Shown here: positions 1 to 5,342 of the stretch, in pieces
Layout of the letters: every line of letters begins with the position of its first letter
Position numbering within the stretch: position 1 is the stretch's first letter
Assembly: GCA_026713505.1 (NCBI GenBank)
Contig: JAPOOH010000180.1
Coordinates: 1-5,723 of the forward strand
Length of the DNA: 5,723 bases
Origin: Chloroflexota bacterium
Lineage (GTDB): Bacteria > Chloroflexota > Dehalococcoidia > Lucifugimonadales > Australimonadaceae
Direction of reading: 5' to 3'
Made by a program: the position numbers and the translations under genes
The notes under the pieces: generated by a model
Told to the model about the DNA's origin: nothing
What the model saw: the letters and a program-made list of their open reading frames with translations, nothing else
Databases searched by the model: none

Positions 1-1
1 C

Positions 2-502
2 CCGGGCGGCGAAGGCGGCAGCGAAGGCTCCGGCAGCGAGGGCAGCGAGTCCGGCGCTTCCGGCAGCGAGGAAGGCAGCGCCGCCATGCTGGCCCCGGAC
101 CAGACCTTCGACATGGTACGCAGCGGCGCGCGGCTGATCCTGAACTACAACGCCTCTACCAACTCCTTCCTGGGCACGGTGGAGAACACGACCAGCGGCA
201 CCCTGACCAGGGTCAGGATCGAGGTCCACCTCTCGAACGGCACCGAGCTGGGCCCGACAACGCCGATGGACCTGGCGCCGGGTGCGGTGGAGTTGGTCCT
301 CCTGCCCGCGACGCAGGCATCGTTCACCGGATGGGTGGCGCATGCCGAGGTTGGCGGCGGCGAGGCTGGCGGCGAGCACGGCTCCGGCGGCGGCGGTGGT
401 GAGGGCAGTGAGTCCGGCGGCGAAGGCGGCGGCGAGCATGGCTCCGGCAGCCGGGAATCCGGCGGCGAGCACGGCTCCGGCGGCGAGCGGGGCAACGGCT
501 AG
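2..502 (+). CDS. Gly/Ser/Glu/His-rich protein with a compact beta-type domain, 5' end missing
   Basis: The reading frame is open from the first bases of the window to the TAG at 500-502, so the gene starts upstream. An ATG at 86 follows an AGGAAGG-like sequence, but the in-frame residues before it (about 28, rich in Gly, Ser and Glu) match the composition of the C-terminal tail, so I treat the ATG as internal. Roughly window residues 29-118 form an ordered section with alternating hydrophobic residues (RLILNYN, FLGTVENT, VRIEVHLSNGTELGPT, DLAPGAVELVLLP), which suggests a small beta-sandwich of the FxLYD or similar kind; this assignment is tentative. The tail is Gly/Ser/Glu/His only, with GGEHGSG units. 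Any signal peptide would lie outside the window. The residues suggest a secreted or surface protein, perhaps able to bind metal through Glu and His; that is inference. It lies upstream of, and in the same direction as, a two-component system. Function not recognised. Confidence 0.75.
   Translation, partial: PGGEGGSEGSGSEGSESGASGSEEGSAAMLAPDQTFDMVRSGARLILNYNASTNSFLGTVENTTSGTLTRVRIEVHLSNGTELGPTTPMDLAPGAVELVLLPATQASFTGWVAHAEVGGGEAGGEHGSGGGGGEGSESGGEGGGEHGSGSRESGGEHGSGGERGNG
368..481 (+). repeat. Three copies of a 21-base in-frame repeat coding GGEHGSG
   Basis: Near-identical 21-base units lie at 368-388, 428-448 and 461-481. The first and third are identical; the second differs by one silent C-to-T change in the His codon. 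Each codes GGEHGSG in the frame of the surrounding gene. The units are spaced irregularly (starts 60 and 33 bases apart) with other Gly/Ser/Glu codons between. This fits expansion by replication slippage or unequal exchange within a low-complexity coding tail. Confidence 0.85.
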
Positions 503-540
503 GGCCGGTCCGTGGCCGGATATAATCCGGCCACGGGGCC
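503..540 (+). terminator. Perfect 11-bp inverted repeat after the low-complexity gene; possible terminator
   Basis: Bases 510-520 (CCGTGGCCGGA) are the exact reverse complement of 526-536, with a five-base TATAA loop. Bases 503-506 can also pair with 537-540 across a three-base bulge. The hairpin starts eight bases after the TAG of the upstream gene, where a transcription terminator is expected, but no T-run follows, so intrinsic termination of the classic kind is not shown. The loop plus next base reads TATAAT (521-526), an exact -10 hexamer. No -35 match or TGn extension is present, so a promoter reading is weak. Confidence 0.5.
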
Positions 541-552
541 TCCGCAAGGAAA

Positions 553-583
553 GGACGCGGCGCCTGGATGAGGCGCCGCGTCC
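553..583 (+). promoter_or_regulatory. Perfect 12-bp inverted repeat in the leader of the response regulator gene
   Basis: GGACGCGGCGCC at 553-564 pairs perfectly with 572-583 around a seven-base loop (565-571). It ends 12 bases before the AAAGGA ribosome-binding sequence of the regulator gene and has no T-run after it. It could be a second termination or mRNA-end hairpin for the upstream gene, a 5' leader structure of the regulator mRNA, or a DNA site for a dimeric regulator. The perfect pairing is seen directly; the role is inferred. Confidence 0.5.
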
Positions 584-607
584 AACGTAGCTCCGAAAGG
601 ACCAGCG

Positions 608-1285
608 ATGAGCGGCACGGTACTGATCGTTGAAGACGATACGAGGATCGCGGACTGGGTCAGGGGGTACTTCGAGCGCGCCGGGTTCTCCGCCGAGGTT
701 ACTCACGACGGGGAATCCGGCCTGGCACTCGCCCGCGACCTCGCTCCGGACCTGATCATCCTCGACCTCATGCTTCCCCGGCTCGACGGCGTGGACCTCT
801 GCCGGATACTGCGCCCGGAGTCGGACGTTCCCATCATCATGCTGACGGCCAGAGAAGCCCCCGTCGAGCGCATCACCGGACTGGACAGTGGCGCCGACGA
901 CTACATCGTCAAACCCTTCGACCCGGACGAGGTCATAGCGCGCGCCGAGGCGGTGCTCCGCCGGGTCAAGGGCAAGGTCCAGCAGGTGCTTACGCGCGGC
1001 AACATCACGCTGAACGAGACCACCGGTGTCGTGACCGTCGACGAAGAACCCGTCACGTTGAGCCAGGCGCAGACCACGCTGCTGTCGACGTTCATGCGCC
1101 ACCCCAACCAGTTGCTCACCCGCGATCAGCTGATCTCGCTGGCCTTCAACGACGAGTTCGAAGGGTTCGACCGCGCCATCGACAGCCAGGTCGCCCGCCT
1201 GCGGAAGCAGATCTCCCGGGACGGCAGGCAGCCGATCCAGACCGTCTACGGCGGCGGCTACAGGTTCGTGGCGGAGGACGCGTGA
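608..1285 (+). CDS. OmpR/PhoB-family two-component response regulator
   Basis: This 225-residue protein has the usual OmpR-family length. The N-terminal receiver domain (about 1-120) shows the acidic pair E9/D10/D11, the phospho-acceptor D53 in IILDLMLP, the switch residue T80 and the conserved K102 in VKPF. The C-terminal winged-helix DNA-binding domain (about 127-222) ends in the typical wing sequence YGGGYRF (214-220). Phosphorylation by the partner kinase encoded immediately downstream should promote dimerisation and promoter binding in the cytoplasm. The ATG at 608 follows AAAGGA (596-601) with six bases between, and the homology begins right at this start. The stop overlaps the kinase start (TGATG), which indicates one operon. 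The regulon is unknown; a local target such as the inverted repeats at 503-583 is possible but untested. Confidence 0.96.
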   Translation: MSGTVLIVEDDTRIADWVRGYFERAGFSAEVTHDGESGLALARDLAPDLIILDLMLPRLDGVDLCRILRPESDVPIIMLTAREAPVERITGLDSGADDYIVKPFDPDEVIARAEAVLRRVKGKVQQVLTRGNITLNETTGVVTVDEEPVTLSQAQTTLLSTFMRHPNQLLTRDQLISLAFNDEFEGFDRAIDSQVARLRKQISRDGRQPIQTVYGGGYRFVAEDA

Positions 1286-1287
1286 TG
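1273..1287 (+). promoter_or_regulatory. Ribosome-binding site deciding the kinase start, with TGATG stop/start overlap
   Basis: GGAGGA at 1273-1278 lies six bases before the ATG at 1285 but only three before the in-frame GTG at 1282. The ATG shares its A with the regulator TGA (1283-1285). This spacing favours ATG 1285 as the kinase start and implies translational coupling of regulator and kinase. Confidence 0.75.
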
Positions 1288-2688
1288 TCACTGCGCTGGC
1301 GCATCATGGGCGCGACCGTCCTCATCGTCGTTTTCACCGTGCTGATCAGCGTCGGTGTGGGCTACTACGCGACCCAGTCCCGGCTGGACGTGTTCGTGGA
1401 CCGGATAGGCAGCGACGAGGCGGTCCAGCTGGCCCGTGACCTGAGCCGGGAGTACACGGCCGCCGGCGGCTGGGGGACCGTGGACACCGCGCTGTCCGAG
1501 GCCGGATACGCCTACGAGGGGTCCCGGGAGAGCGAGGGGCACGGAGAGAGCGAGGGGGAGTCCTCGGAGCTCTTCCACAACGACCGGGTACGGGTTGTCG
1601 TCACCGACGCAGACGGACTCGTGGTGCGGGACAACCTGTCCGTCCTGGCGCCCGGCGCCCCCGCGCCCGACCTGGCAGGCCGCCGTGAGACGGTGTTCGA
1701 CCTCACAGCGGACCGGCCCGCGGGCCCCGTGTACGTCGACGTGAACCGCGAGTTCCTGTCGACCGAGTCGCACGGTTTCCTCACCACGCTCCTGTACATC
1801 ATCCTGATCGGCGGGGCGCTGACGGTGGGCGTCGCCGTACTGCTGGCAGCCTGGTTGTCCAAGCGGATCACGGCGCCGGTCGCTGCGTTGACCGAAGCCA
1901 CGCAGGCGATCGCCCAGGGGGACACGGCGCGCCTGCCGGTCACGTCATCGGACGAGTTGGGGAAGATGAGCGTGGCCTTCAACCGCATGACCTCCTCGCT
2001 GGAGACCCAGCGCGAACTACGCAGGCGGCTGATAAACGACGTCTCCCATGAGCTGAACACGCCGCTGAGCGTCATACAGCTGGAGGCGTCAGGGCTTCGC
2101 GACGGACTCCAGAGCCCCGACAGCGCGTCGGACCACATCATCCAGGAGGTGAACCGGCTGCGCGGCCTCGTAACCGACCTGAACTGGCTGGCGGAGACTG
2201 ACCACGGCGAGCTGAGGCTCACGCTGGAGGCGGGGTCCATCCACGAACTGCTCACCGCGGAGGTGGAACGCTGGCAGCCGCAGGCCGGGGCACGGCAGGT
2301 CCAACTGTCGCTGGAATCCCCGGACAGCCTTCCGGAGATGCGATTCGACCGGATGCGCATGAGCCAGGCGCTGGGAAACGTGCTGAGCAACGCTGTCCGC
2401 TGCACCGAGCCCGCCGGGAACATAACGATGAGAGCAGGGTTGGAAAGCGACGATGCGCTGGCGATCTCGGTCATCGACGATGGCATCGGCATCGACATCG
2501 CTGACCTTCCGAACGTCTTCGACCGCTTCTATCGCACGGACCAGTCCCGCAGCCGAGGGATAGGCGGCACCGGCCTGGGGCTGGCCATCACCCGTGCCAT
2601 CGTCGAAGCGCACGGGGGCACGATCGCTGTAGCAAGCGACGGACCCGGACTGGGAGCGACCGTGACCATTCGCTTTCCACTGAGATGA
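1285..2688 (+). CDS. HAMP-domain membrane sensor histidine kinase (BaeS-like)
   Basis: A 467-residue sensor kinase counted from ATG 1285. It has an N-terminal membrane segment (about 8-28), an extracytoplasmic sensor loop (about 29-164), a second membrane segment (165-191), a HAMP linker (about 188-242), a dimerisation/phospho-acceptor domain with H255 in SHELNTPLS, and a C-terminal ATPase domain. The ATPase shows the N box (N365, N369), the DxGxGI box (D399, G400, G402), the F box (FDRFYR from 412) and the G2 box GGTGLGL (427-433). All catalytic boxes are present, so it should be active. The sensor loop resembles BaeS/CpxA-type loops (a VVVTDADG strand-turn near its middle), but residues 78-95 are an unusual Ser/Glu/Gly/His-rich stretch. 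It should autophosphorylate on H255 and pass phosphate to D53 of the regulator encoded just upstream. Ligand unknown. Confidence 0.96.
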   Translation: MSLRWRIMGATVLIVVFTVLISVGVGYYATQSRLDVFVDRIGSDEAVQLARDLSREYTAAGGWGTVDTALSEAGYAYEGSRESEGHGESEGESSELFHNDRVRVVVTDADGLVVRDNLSVLAPGAPAPDLAGRRETVFDLTADRPAGPVYVDVNREFLSTESHGFLTTLLYIILIGGALTVGVAVLLAAWLSKRITAPVAALTEATQAIAQGDTARLPVTSSDELGKMSVAFNRMTSSLETQRELRRRLINDVSHELNTPLSVIQLEASGLRDGLQSPDSASDHIIQEVNRLRGLVTDLNWLAETDHGELRLTLEAGSIHELLTAEVERWQPQAGARQVQLSLESPDSLPEMRFDRMRMSQALGNVLSNAVRCTEPAGNITMRAGLESDDALAISVIDDGIGIDIADLPNVFDRFYRTDQSRSRGIGGTGLGLAITRAIVEAHGGTIAVASDGPGLGATVTIRFPLR

Positions 2689-2741
2689 GTGAGGGTCCCT
2701 CCGACCATTCAGACCGATCCTCGCATGGTGGACAGCCCGCA

Positions 2742-3053
2742 CTATGGTGACGAGGAGGTCGCTCCCGATGCCGCGGTAGCCTGAAGCCGGAGTCCCAGGG
2801 CGCGGACCACCTTCAGCACAGTGGCGAATTCAGGATTGCCGTCAGCAGACAGCGACTTGTAGAGACTCTCTCTGCCCAGCCCCGCATCCTGCGCCACCAC
2901 TGCCATTCTCCTGGCACGGGCGATGTCTCCCAGGGCCGCCATGACCAGGCTCAGGTCCCCCTCTTCCAGCGCGACACTCAAGTATGCCGCCATGTCCTCC
3001 TCGGTTTCCAGATGCTCCGCCGGGTCCCACGGCCTTGTCTCCGTCTTTGCCAT
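2742..3053 (-). CDS. HigA-like antitoxin of the HI1420 family (putative addiction module antidote)
   Basis: A 103-residue protein matching, from memory, the TIGR02684/HI1420 family of HTH antidotes: WDPAEHLETEEDMAAYL near the N terminus (9-25), a conserved LGDIARAR (41-48), a helix-turn-helix around 49-70 (AQDAGLGRESLYKSLS), and the hallmark GNPEFATVLKVVRALGL (72-88). Such proteins neutralise a RelE-like toxin and repress their own operon by DNA binding. The ATG at 3053 is preceded by AGGAGG (3064-3059) five bases upstream, overlapping the stop codon of the toxin frame, so the two genes would be translationally coupled in toxin-then-antitoxin order. The gene looks intact although its toxin partner is broken. 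It ends 53 bases from the convergent kinase gene. The Ser/Ala-rich last residues are probably unstructured. Confidence 0.92.
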   Translation of the reverse strand: MAKTETRPWDPAEHLETEEDMAAYLSVALEEGDLSLVMAALGDIARARRMAVVAQDAGLGRESLYKSLSADGNPEFATVLKVVRALGLRLQATAASGATSSSP

Positions 3054-3062
3054 AGCAGCCTC

Positions 3063-3352
3063 CTAGAGTCCTTTGGCGAGCTCCAGCGCTCTTCGTATAT
3101 CCCGTTCCTGGCTGTCTTTGTCGCCTCCAGCCAGCAGGACGACCAATGCTTCCCCTCTCCTCGCGAAGTACAACCGATAGCCGGGTCCGTAGTCGACCCG
3201 AATCTCGGAGACTCCTTCGCCCACCGGCCTGACGTCGCCGAGGTTGCCCAGGGATATCCGCCTGAGGCGGCTGTCGATCCTCACCCCGGCCTGCCGTCCC
3301 GATACCTCCTGAACCAACGGGCGTAAACCTCGGTCTGGCGAATCTCTATCAT
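3063..3352 (-). pseudogene. RelE/HigB-like toxin (HI1419 family) with a one-base frameshift
   Basis: The toxin homology is split between two frames. From the ATG at 3352, the start MIEIRQTEVYARWFRRYRDG is typical of the HI1419/TIGR02683 family of RelE-fold mRNA-interferase toxins, but this frame hits TGA at 3283-3281. The remainder (AGVRIDSRLRRISLGNLGDV, then VGEGVSEIRVDYGPGYRLYF, GGDKDSQERDIRRAL, to TAG 3065-3063) continues in the -1 frame. Adding one base near 3288-3293 (for example AGGCC to AGGGCC) joins the parts into about 96 residues, the normal family length, with no other damage. An 84-codon version starting at TTG 3317 is open, but it would replace the conserved N terminus and is unlikely to be the real product. 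The gene is either inactivated, with the antitoxin retained, or carries a sequencing/assembly indel. Confidence is high for the family and moderate for real loss of function. Confidence 0.85.
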
Positions 3353-3361
3353 TTCCGTCTT

Positions 3362-3377
3362 GTATGCTACAGGATAC
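3362..3377. promoter_or_regulatory. Imperfect palindrome upstream of the toxin gene; candidate antitoxin operator
   Basis: The 16-base site has the symmetric form GTAT-n-CT-nn-AG-n-ATAC: 12 of 16 positions obey two-fold symmetry. It starts nine bases upstream of the toxin ATG (3352 on the minus strand), within the region where the toxin-antitoxin promoter should lie. HTH antitoxins of this group usually bind such palindromes to repress their own operon. The symmetry is seen directly; its use as operator is inferred. No clear -35/-10 pair for the minus strand could be fixed. Confidence 0.5.
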
Positions 3378-3414
3378 TTTGGTGAAGGAACAGCCCCGTC
3401 ACCCCACGAACGGC

Positions 3415-3420
3415 TATACT
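3415..3420 (+). promoter_or_regulatory. Possible -10 box for the amidohydrolase operon
   Basis: TATACT matches the TATAAT consensus at five of six positions and stands out in GC-rich surroundings, 39 bases before the amidohydrolase ATG. No convincing -35 hexamer occurs 16-18 bases upstream, so this is a weak call. The AGGAGG at 3444-3449 is the likely ribosome-binding site, ten bases before the ATG. Confidence 0.35.
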
Positions 3421-3459
3421 GCGCCTGATCTGACGTGACACCGAGGAGGCTGGCCCGAA

Positions 3460-4623
3460 ATGGCGCCCTACACACGCATCTCCGGAGACTCCCATCTCGA
3501 AGTGGCGAACGAGCGCTGGACGCACCGCGTCGACCCTGAGTTCCGCGATCGCGCACCGCGTACCGTCAAGCTCGACACCGGCGCCGACGCCACCCAACTC
3601 GAAGATTTTGCCCCCACCCAGAACCCGATGGACCTCTACGGAGGCAAGGGGCGCGATATCTGGTACCCCGGCGGACAGACCTACGAGTCCACCCCCGGCA
3701 CCGGCTCGCCCCAGCAGCGCGTGCAGGAGCAGCAGACGGACGGCCTGGACGCCGAGATCCTCTACCCCGCCGTCGTCTGCGGCCCGCGCCTCTGGATGCG
3801 CGTCAAGGACGACGGCCTCCACCGGGCGCTCTTCCGCGGCTGGAACTCCTGGCTCGGCGAAGAGTACTGCTCGGAAGCCCCGGACCGCCTGCTCGGAATC
3901 GGGGCCATCCCCGCGACCGGCATCGACGACGCCGTCGCGGAGCTGGAGCACTGCAAGGCCGTCGGCCTCACCGGCGTCCAGCTCCTGGCATTCCCCAACG
4001 GCGGCGGCAAGCCCCTGCCGGAAGACGACCGCTTCTGGGCCGCGTCGATGGACCTGCGGATGCCGGTCTCCATCCACGTCGAGTTGGAGCGGAGCGGCTC
4101 CCGCGGCGGCAAGCTGCTCGACTCCCCCGCCGAGGACGACCGCCTCACGACGGAGCTCGCGTTCCAGGTGCAGCGCTTCGCCGCGCGCGGAGCCGGCACC
4201 AACGCGGTGCAACTCCTCCTCTCCGGCCTGTTCGACCGCTTCCCCGACCTGCGCGTCTGCCTCGCCGAGACCTCCATCGGATGGGTGCCCTTCTTCCTGG
4301 AGATCGCCGACGTGCGCTACAACCGGCACATCCACTGGGCGCAGACCATGAACGGCTTCACGCCCCTCAGGGCGATGCCGAGCGAACTGCTCAATGAGTA
4401 CTTCTACTGGGGCTTCCAGCAGGACCGCTCCGGAGTGGACCTGCGCCACCACATGAACGTGGAACGCCTCATCTGGGCCGCCGACTTCCCGCATCAGGAG
4501 TCGGACTGGCCCCACTCGGACATGGTCATGGAGCACAACTTCTCCGGCGTTCCCGAGGACGAGGTCTACAGGATGATCGTCCAGAACGCCGTGGACTTCT
4601 TCCACCTGCCGGAGCGGAACTAG
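3460..4623 (+). CDS. Amidohydrolase_2 family metal-dependent hydrolase/decarboxylase (COG2159 type)
   Basis: This 387-residue protein has the layout of TIM-barrel Amidohydro_2 enzymes, the group that includes ACMSD and gamma-resorcylate decarboxylase. The N-terminal ISGDSHLEV gives the first metal-ligand pair D10/H12 (compare ExH or HxH in relatives). H206 in SIHVEL fits the mid-barrel histidine, E270 lies in the conserved AETSIGW, and D342 in WAADFPH fits the late catalytic aspartate. Family members hydrolyse or decarboxylate ring-derived acids in the cytoplasm; the substrate cannot be read from the sequence. The start at ATG 3460 is supported by AGGAGG ten bases upstream and by homology starting at residue 5 or so. 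It is divergent from the toxin gene (107 bases apart) and leads a co-directional set with a cupin and a class II aldolase, which suggests catabolism of an organic or aromatic acid. Confidence 0.9.
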   Translation: MAPYTRISGDSHLEVANERWTHRVDPEFRDRAPRTVKLDTGADATQLEDFAPTQNPMDLYGGKGRDIWYPGGQTYESTPGTGSPQQRVQEQQTDGLDAEILYPAVVCGPRLWMRVKDDGLHRALFRGWNSWLGEEYCSEAPDRLLGIGAIPATGIDDAVAELEHCKAVGLTGVQLLAFPNGGGKPLPEDDRFWAASMDLRMPVSIHVELERSGSRGGKLLDSPAEDDRLTTELAFQVQRFAARGAGTNAVQLLLSGLFDRFPDLRVCLAETSIGWVPFFLEIADVRYNRHIHWAQTMNGFTPLRAMPSELLNEYFYWGFQQDRSGVDLRHHMNVERLIWAADFPHQESDWPHSDMVMEHNFSGVPEDEVYRMIVQNAVDFFHLPERN

Positions 4624-4671
4624 ACCGACTCCGGAAGGGGATGCCGGACATACTCAGAGAGAGGAGCCGCG

Positions 4672-5145
4672 ATGACGAACCGGAATCTCGCCCAGGCCCC
4701 GAGCGACCGGATGACCGTGTTCGGCTACGAGCAAGCGCCGGAGCGCGACTTCCCGAAGAAGTCGATCCGCCTCTCCCGCACGGACTCGCTGACCGTATCC
4801 GCGCAGATCATCAACGGCGGCGGCGAGACCAACATGCACTCGCACACCGGCGTGGACGAGGCATGGGTCGTGCTCAGCGGACGCGCCCGCTTCTACGGCG
4901 TGAACACTGACGCCGAGAGTGGCGAGGAGCTCGTCGGCGAACTGGGGCCTCGTGAGGGGATCATGATCCCCAAGGGCGTGCCCTACTGGTTCGAGTCCGC
5001 CGGCGAAGACCAGCTGGAGATCCTGCGCGTCTCCGCTATCGACCAGAGCATCGCGGACGAGCGCGTCAATTACCGGCCACTGAAGGACTGGCAGATCGAC
5101 CACGACCTCGGCGGCCGCGACGCCACCGCTGAGGAGCGGGAGTGA
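4672..5145 (+). CDS. Small single-domain cupin protein
   Basis: A 157-residue protein with one cupin barrel. Cupin motif 1 spans about 49-76, with H56, H58 and E63 at the metal-ligand positions (MHSHTGVDEAWVVLSGRARF). Motif 2 is at about 92-109 (GPREGIMIPKGVPYWF); at the place of the usual fourth ligand histidine it has Y105, so metal binding would rely on three residues or Tyr, or the protein may be non-catalytic. The ATG at 4672 follows GAGGAG (4661-4666) with five bases between. It lies 48 bases after the amidohydrolase stop, with no strong terminator between, so the two are probably co-transcribed. Cupins of this size include dioxygenases, isomerases and sugar or small-acid binding proteins; a role in the same catabolic route is inferred from position only. 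Confidence 0.9.
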   Translation: MTNRNLAQAPSDRMTVFGYEQAPERDFPKKSIRLSRTDSLTVSAQIINGGGETNMHSHTGVDEAWVVLSGRARFYGVNTDAESGEELVGELGPREGIMIPKGVPYWFESAGEDQLEILRVSAIDQSIADERVNYRPLKDWQIDHDLGGRDATAEERE

Positions 5146-5160
5146 GTGCCTTGTCCATTC

Positions 5161-5265
5161 CGAGCGAAGCCCGCGCTTCAGCGCGCAGAATCCTCTCGGG
5201 AGGCGCCCCTGCCCGCTGGCGCTCCGCCGAAAGGATGTTGCGCCCTGAAGCGCGGACTCCGCCTC
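5161..5265. repeat. Large imperfect palindrome filling the cupin-aldolase gap; dispersed-repeat-like
   Basis: Bases 5168-5194 pair with 5232-5258: 23 Watson-Crick pairs and one G-U out of 27. Mismatches are at 5170/5256, 5182/5244 and 5189/5237, and the G-U at 5188/5238. Pairing continues inward (5196-5199 with 5227-5230, then 5203-5207 with 5218-5222) to a ten-base loop, and outward (5164-5166 with 5260-5262). Each arm also has a small self-palindrome, such as CGCGCTTCAGCGCG at 5173-5186. The left flank (CATTCCGAGCGAAGC, 5156-5170) resembles intergenic repeats I recall from many environmental bacterial genomes; this cannot be verified here. It could be a MITE- or REP-like element, or an mRNA structure lowering expression of the downstream gene. 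The gap from 5146 to 5339 holds no convincing gene. Confidence 0.7.
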
Positions 5266-5328
5266 TGGCTCCCCCCAACGTGACAACGCATGGGAGGCCG
5301 CGGTTGAGGGTAACCACCACATGACCAC

Positions 5329-5342
5329 GGAGGAGAACCGTG
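5329..5342 (+). promoter_or_regulatory. Ribosome-binding site and GTG start of the aldolase gene
   Basis: GGAGGAG at 5329-5335 lies four bases before GTG 5340. The frame has a TGA at 5322-5324 and no other start between, so GTG is the only start that keeps the N terminus of the family. An ATG at 5321 is out of frame and opens only an eight-codon peptide ending at 5347. Confidence 0.75.

Noticed and set aside
145..495. Minus-strand Pro/Ser-rich open frame opposite the low-complexity gene
   Set aside because: Pro/Ser/Cys content is just the antisense reading of Gly/Glu codon repeats; no ribosome-binding site or family pattern.
521..526. TATAAT as the promoter of the response regulator operon
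   Set aside because: No -35 hexamer or extended -10 is present, and the hexamer is produced by the hairpin loop; noted under the inverted repeat but not called as a promoter.
1512..2498. Minus-strand open frame of 328 codons opposite the kinase
   Set aside because: Ser/Arg-rich antisense shadow of the histidine kinase with no domain pattern.
2689..2741. Bidirectional terminator between the convergent kinase and antitoxin genes
   Set aside because: Only a GAGGG/CCCTC palindrome with almost no loop (2691-2701) and a weak ACCAT/ATGGT pairing (2704-2729) are present, with no T-run.
3063..3317. 84-codon toxin frame starting at TTG 3317 as an intact short toxin
   Set aside because: The conserved family N terminus is present just upstream in another frame, so this start is an artefact of the frameshift.
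3367..4605. Long minus-strand open frame (412 codons) opposite the amidohydrolase
   Set aside because: It is the antisense shadow of a clear GC-rich gene; its residues are Val/Ala/Gly/Arg-rich with no recognisable family, while the plus strand has all the metal-site motifs.
4630..4648. TCCGG/CCGGA stem between the amidohydrolase and cupin genes
   Set aside because: Five base pairs with a nine-base loop and no T-run is too weak to call a terminator.
5142..5324. 60-codon open frame in the cupin-aldolase gap as a real gene
   Set aside because: It runs through both arms of the large palindrome, has Arg/Ala/Pro-rich chance-like composition, and no recognisable domain.
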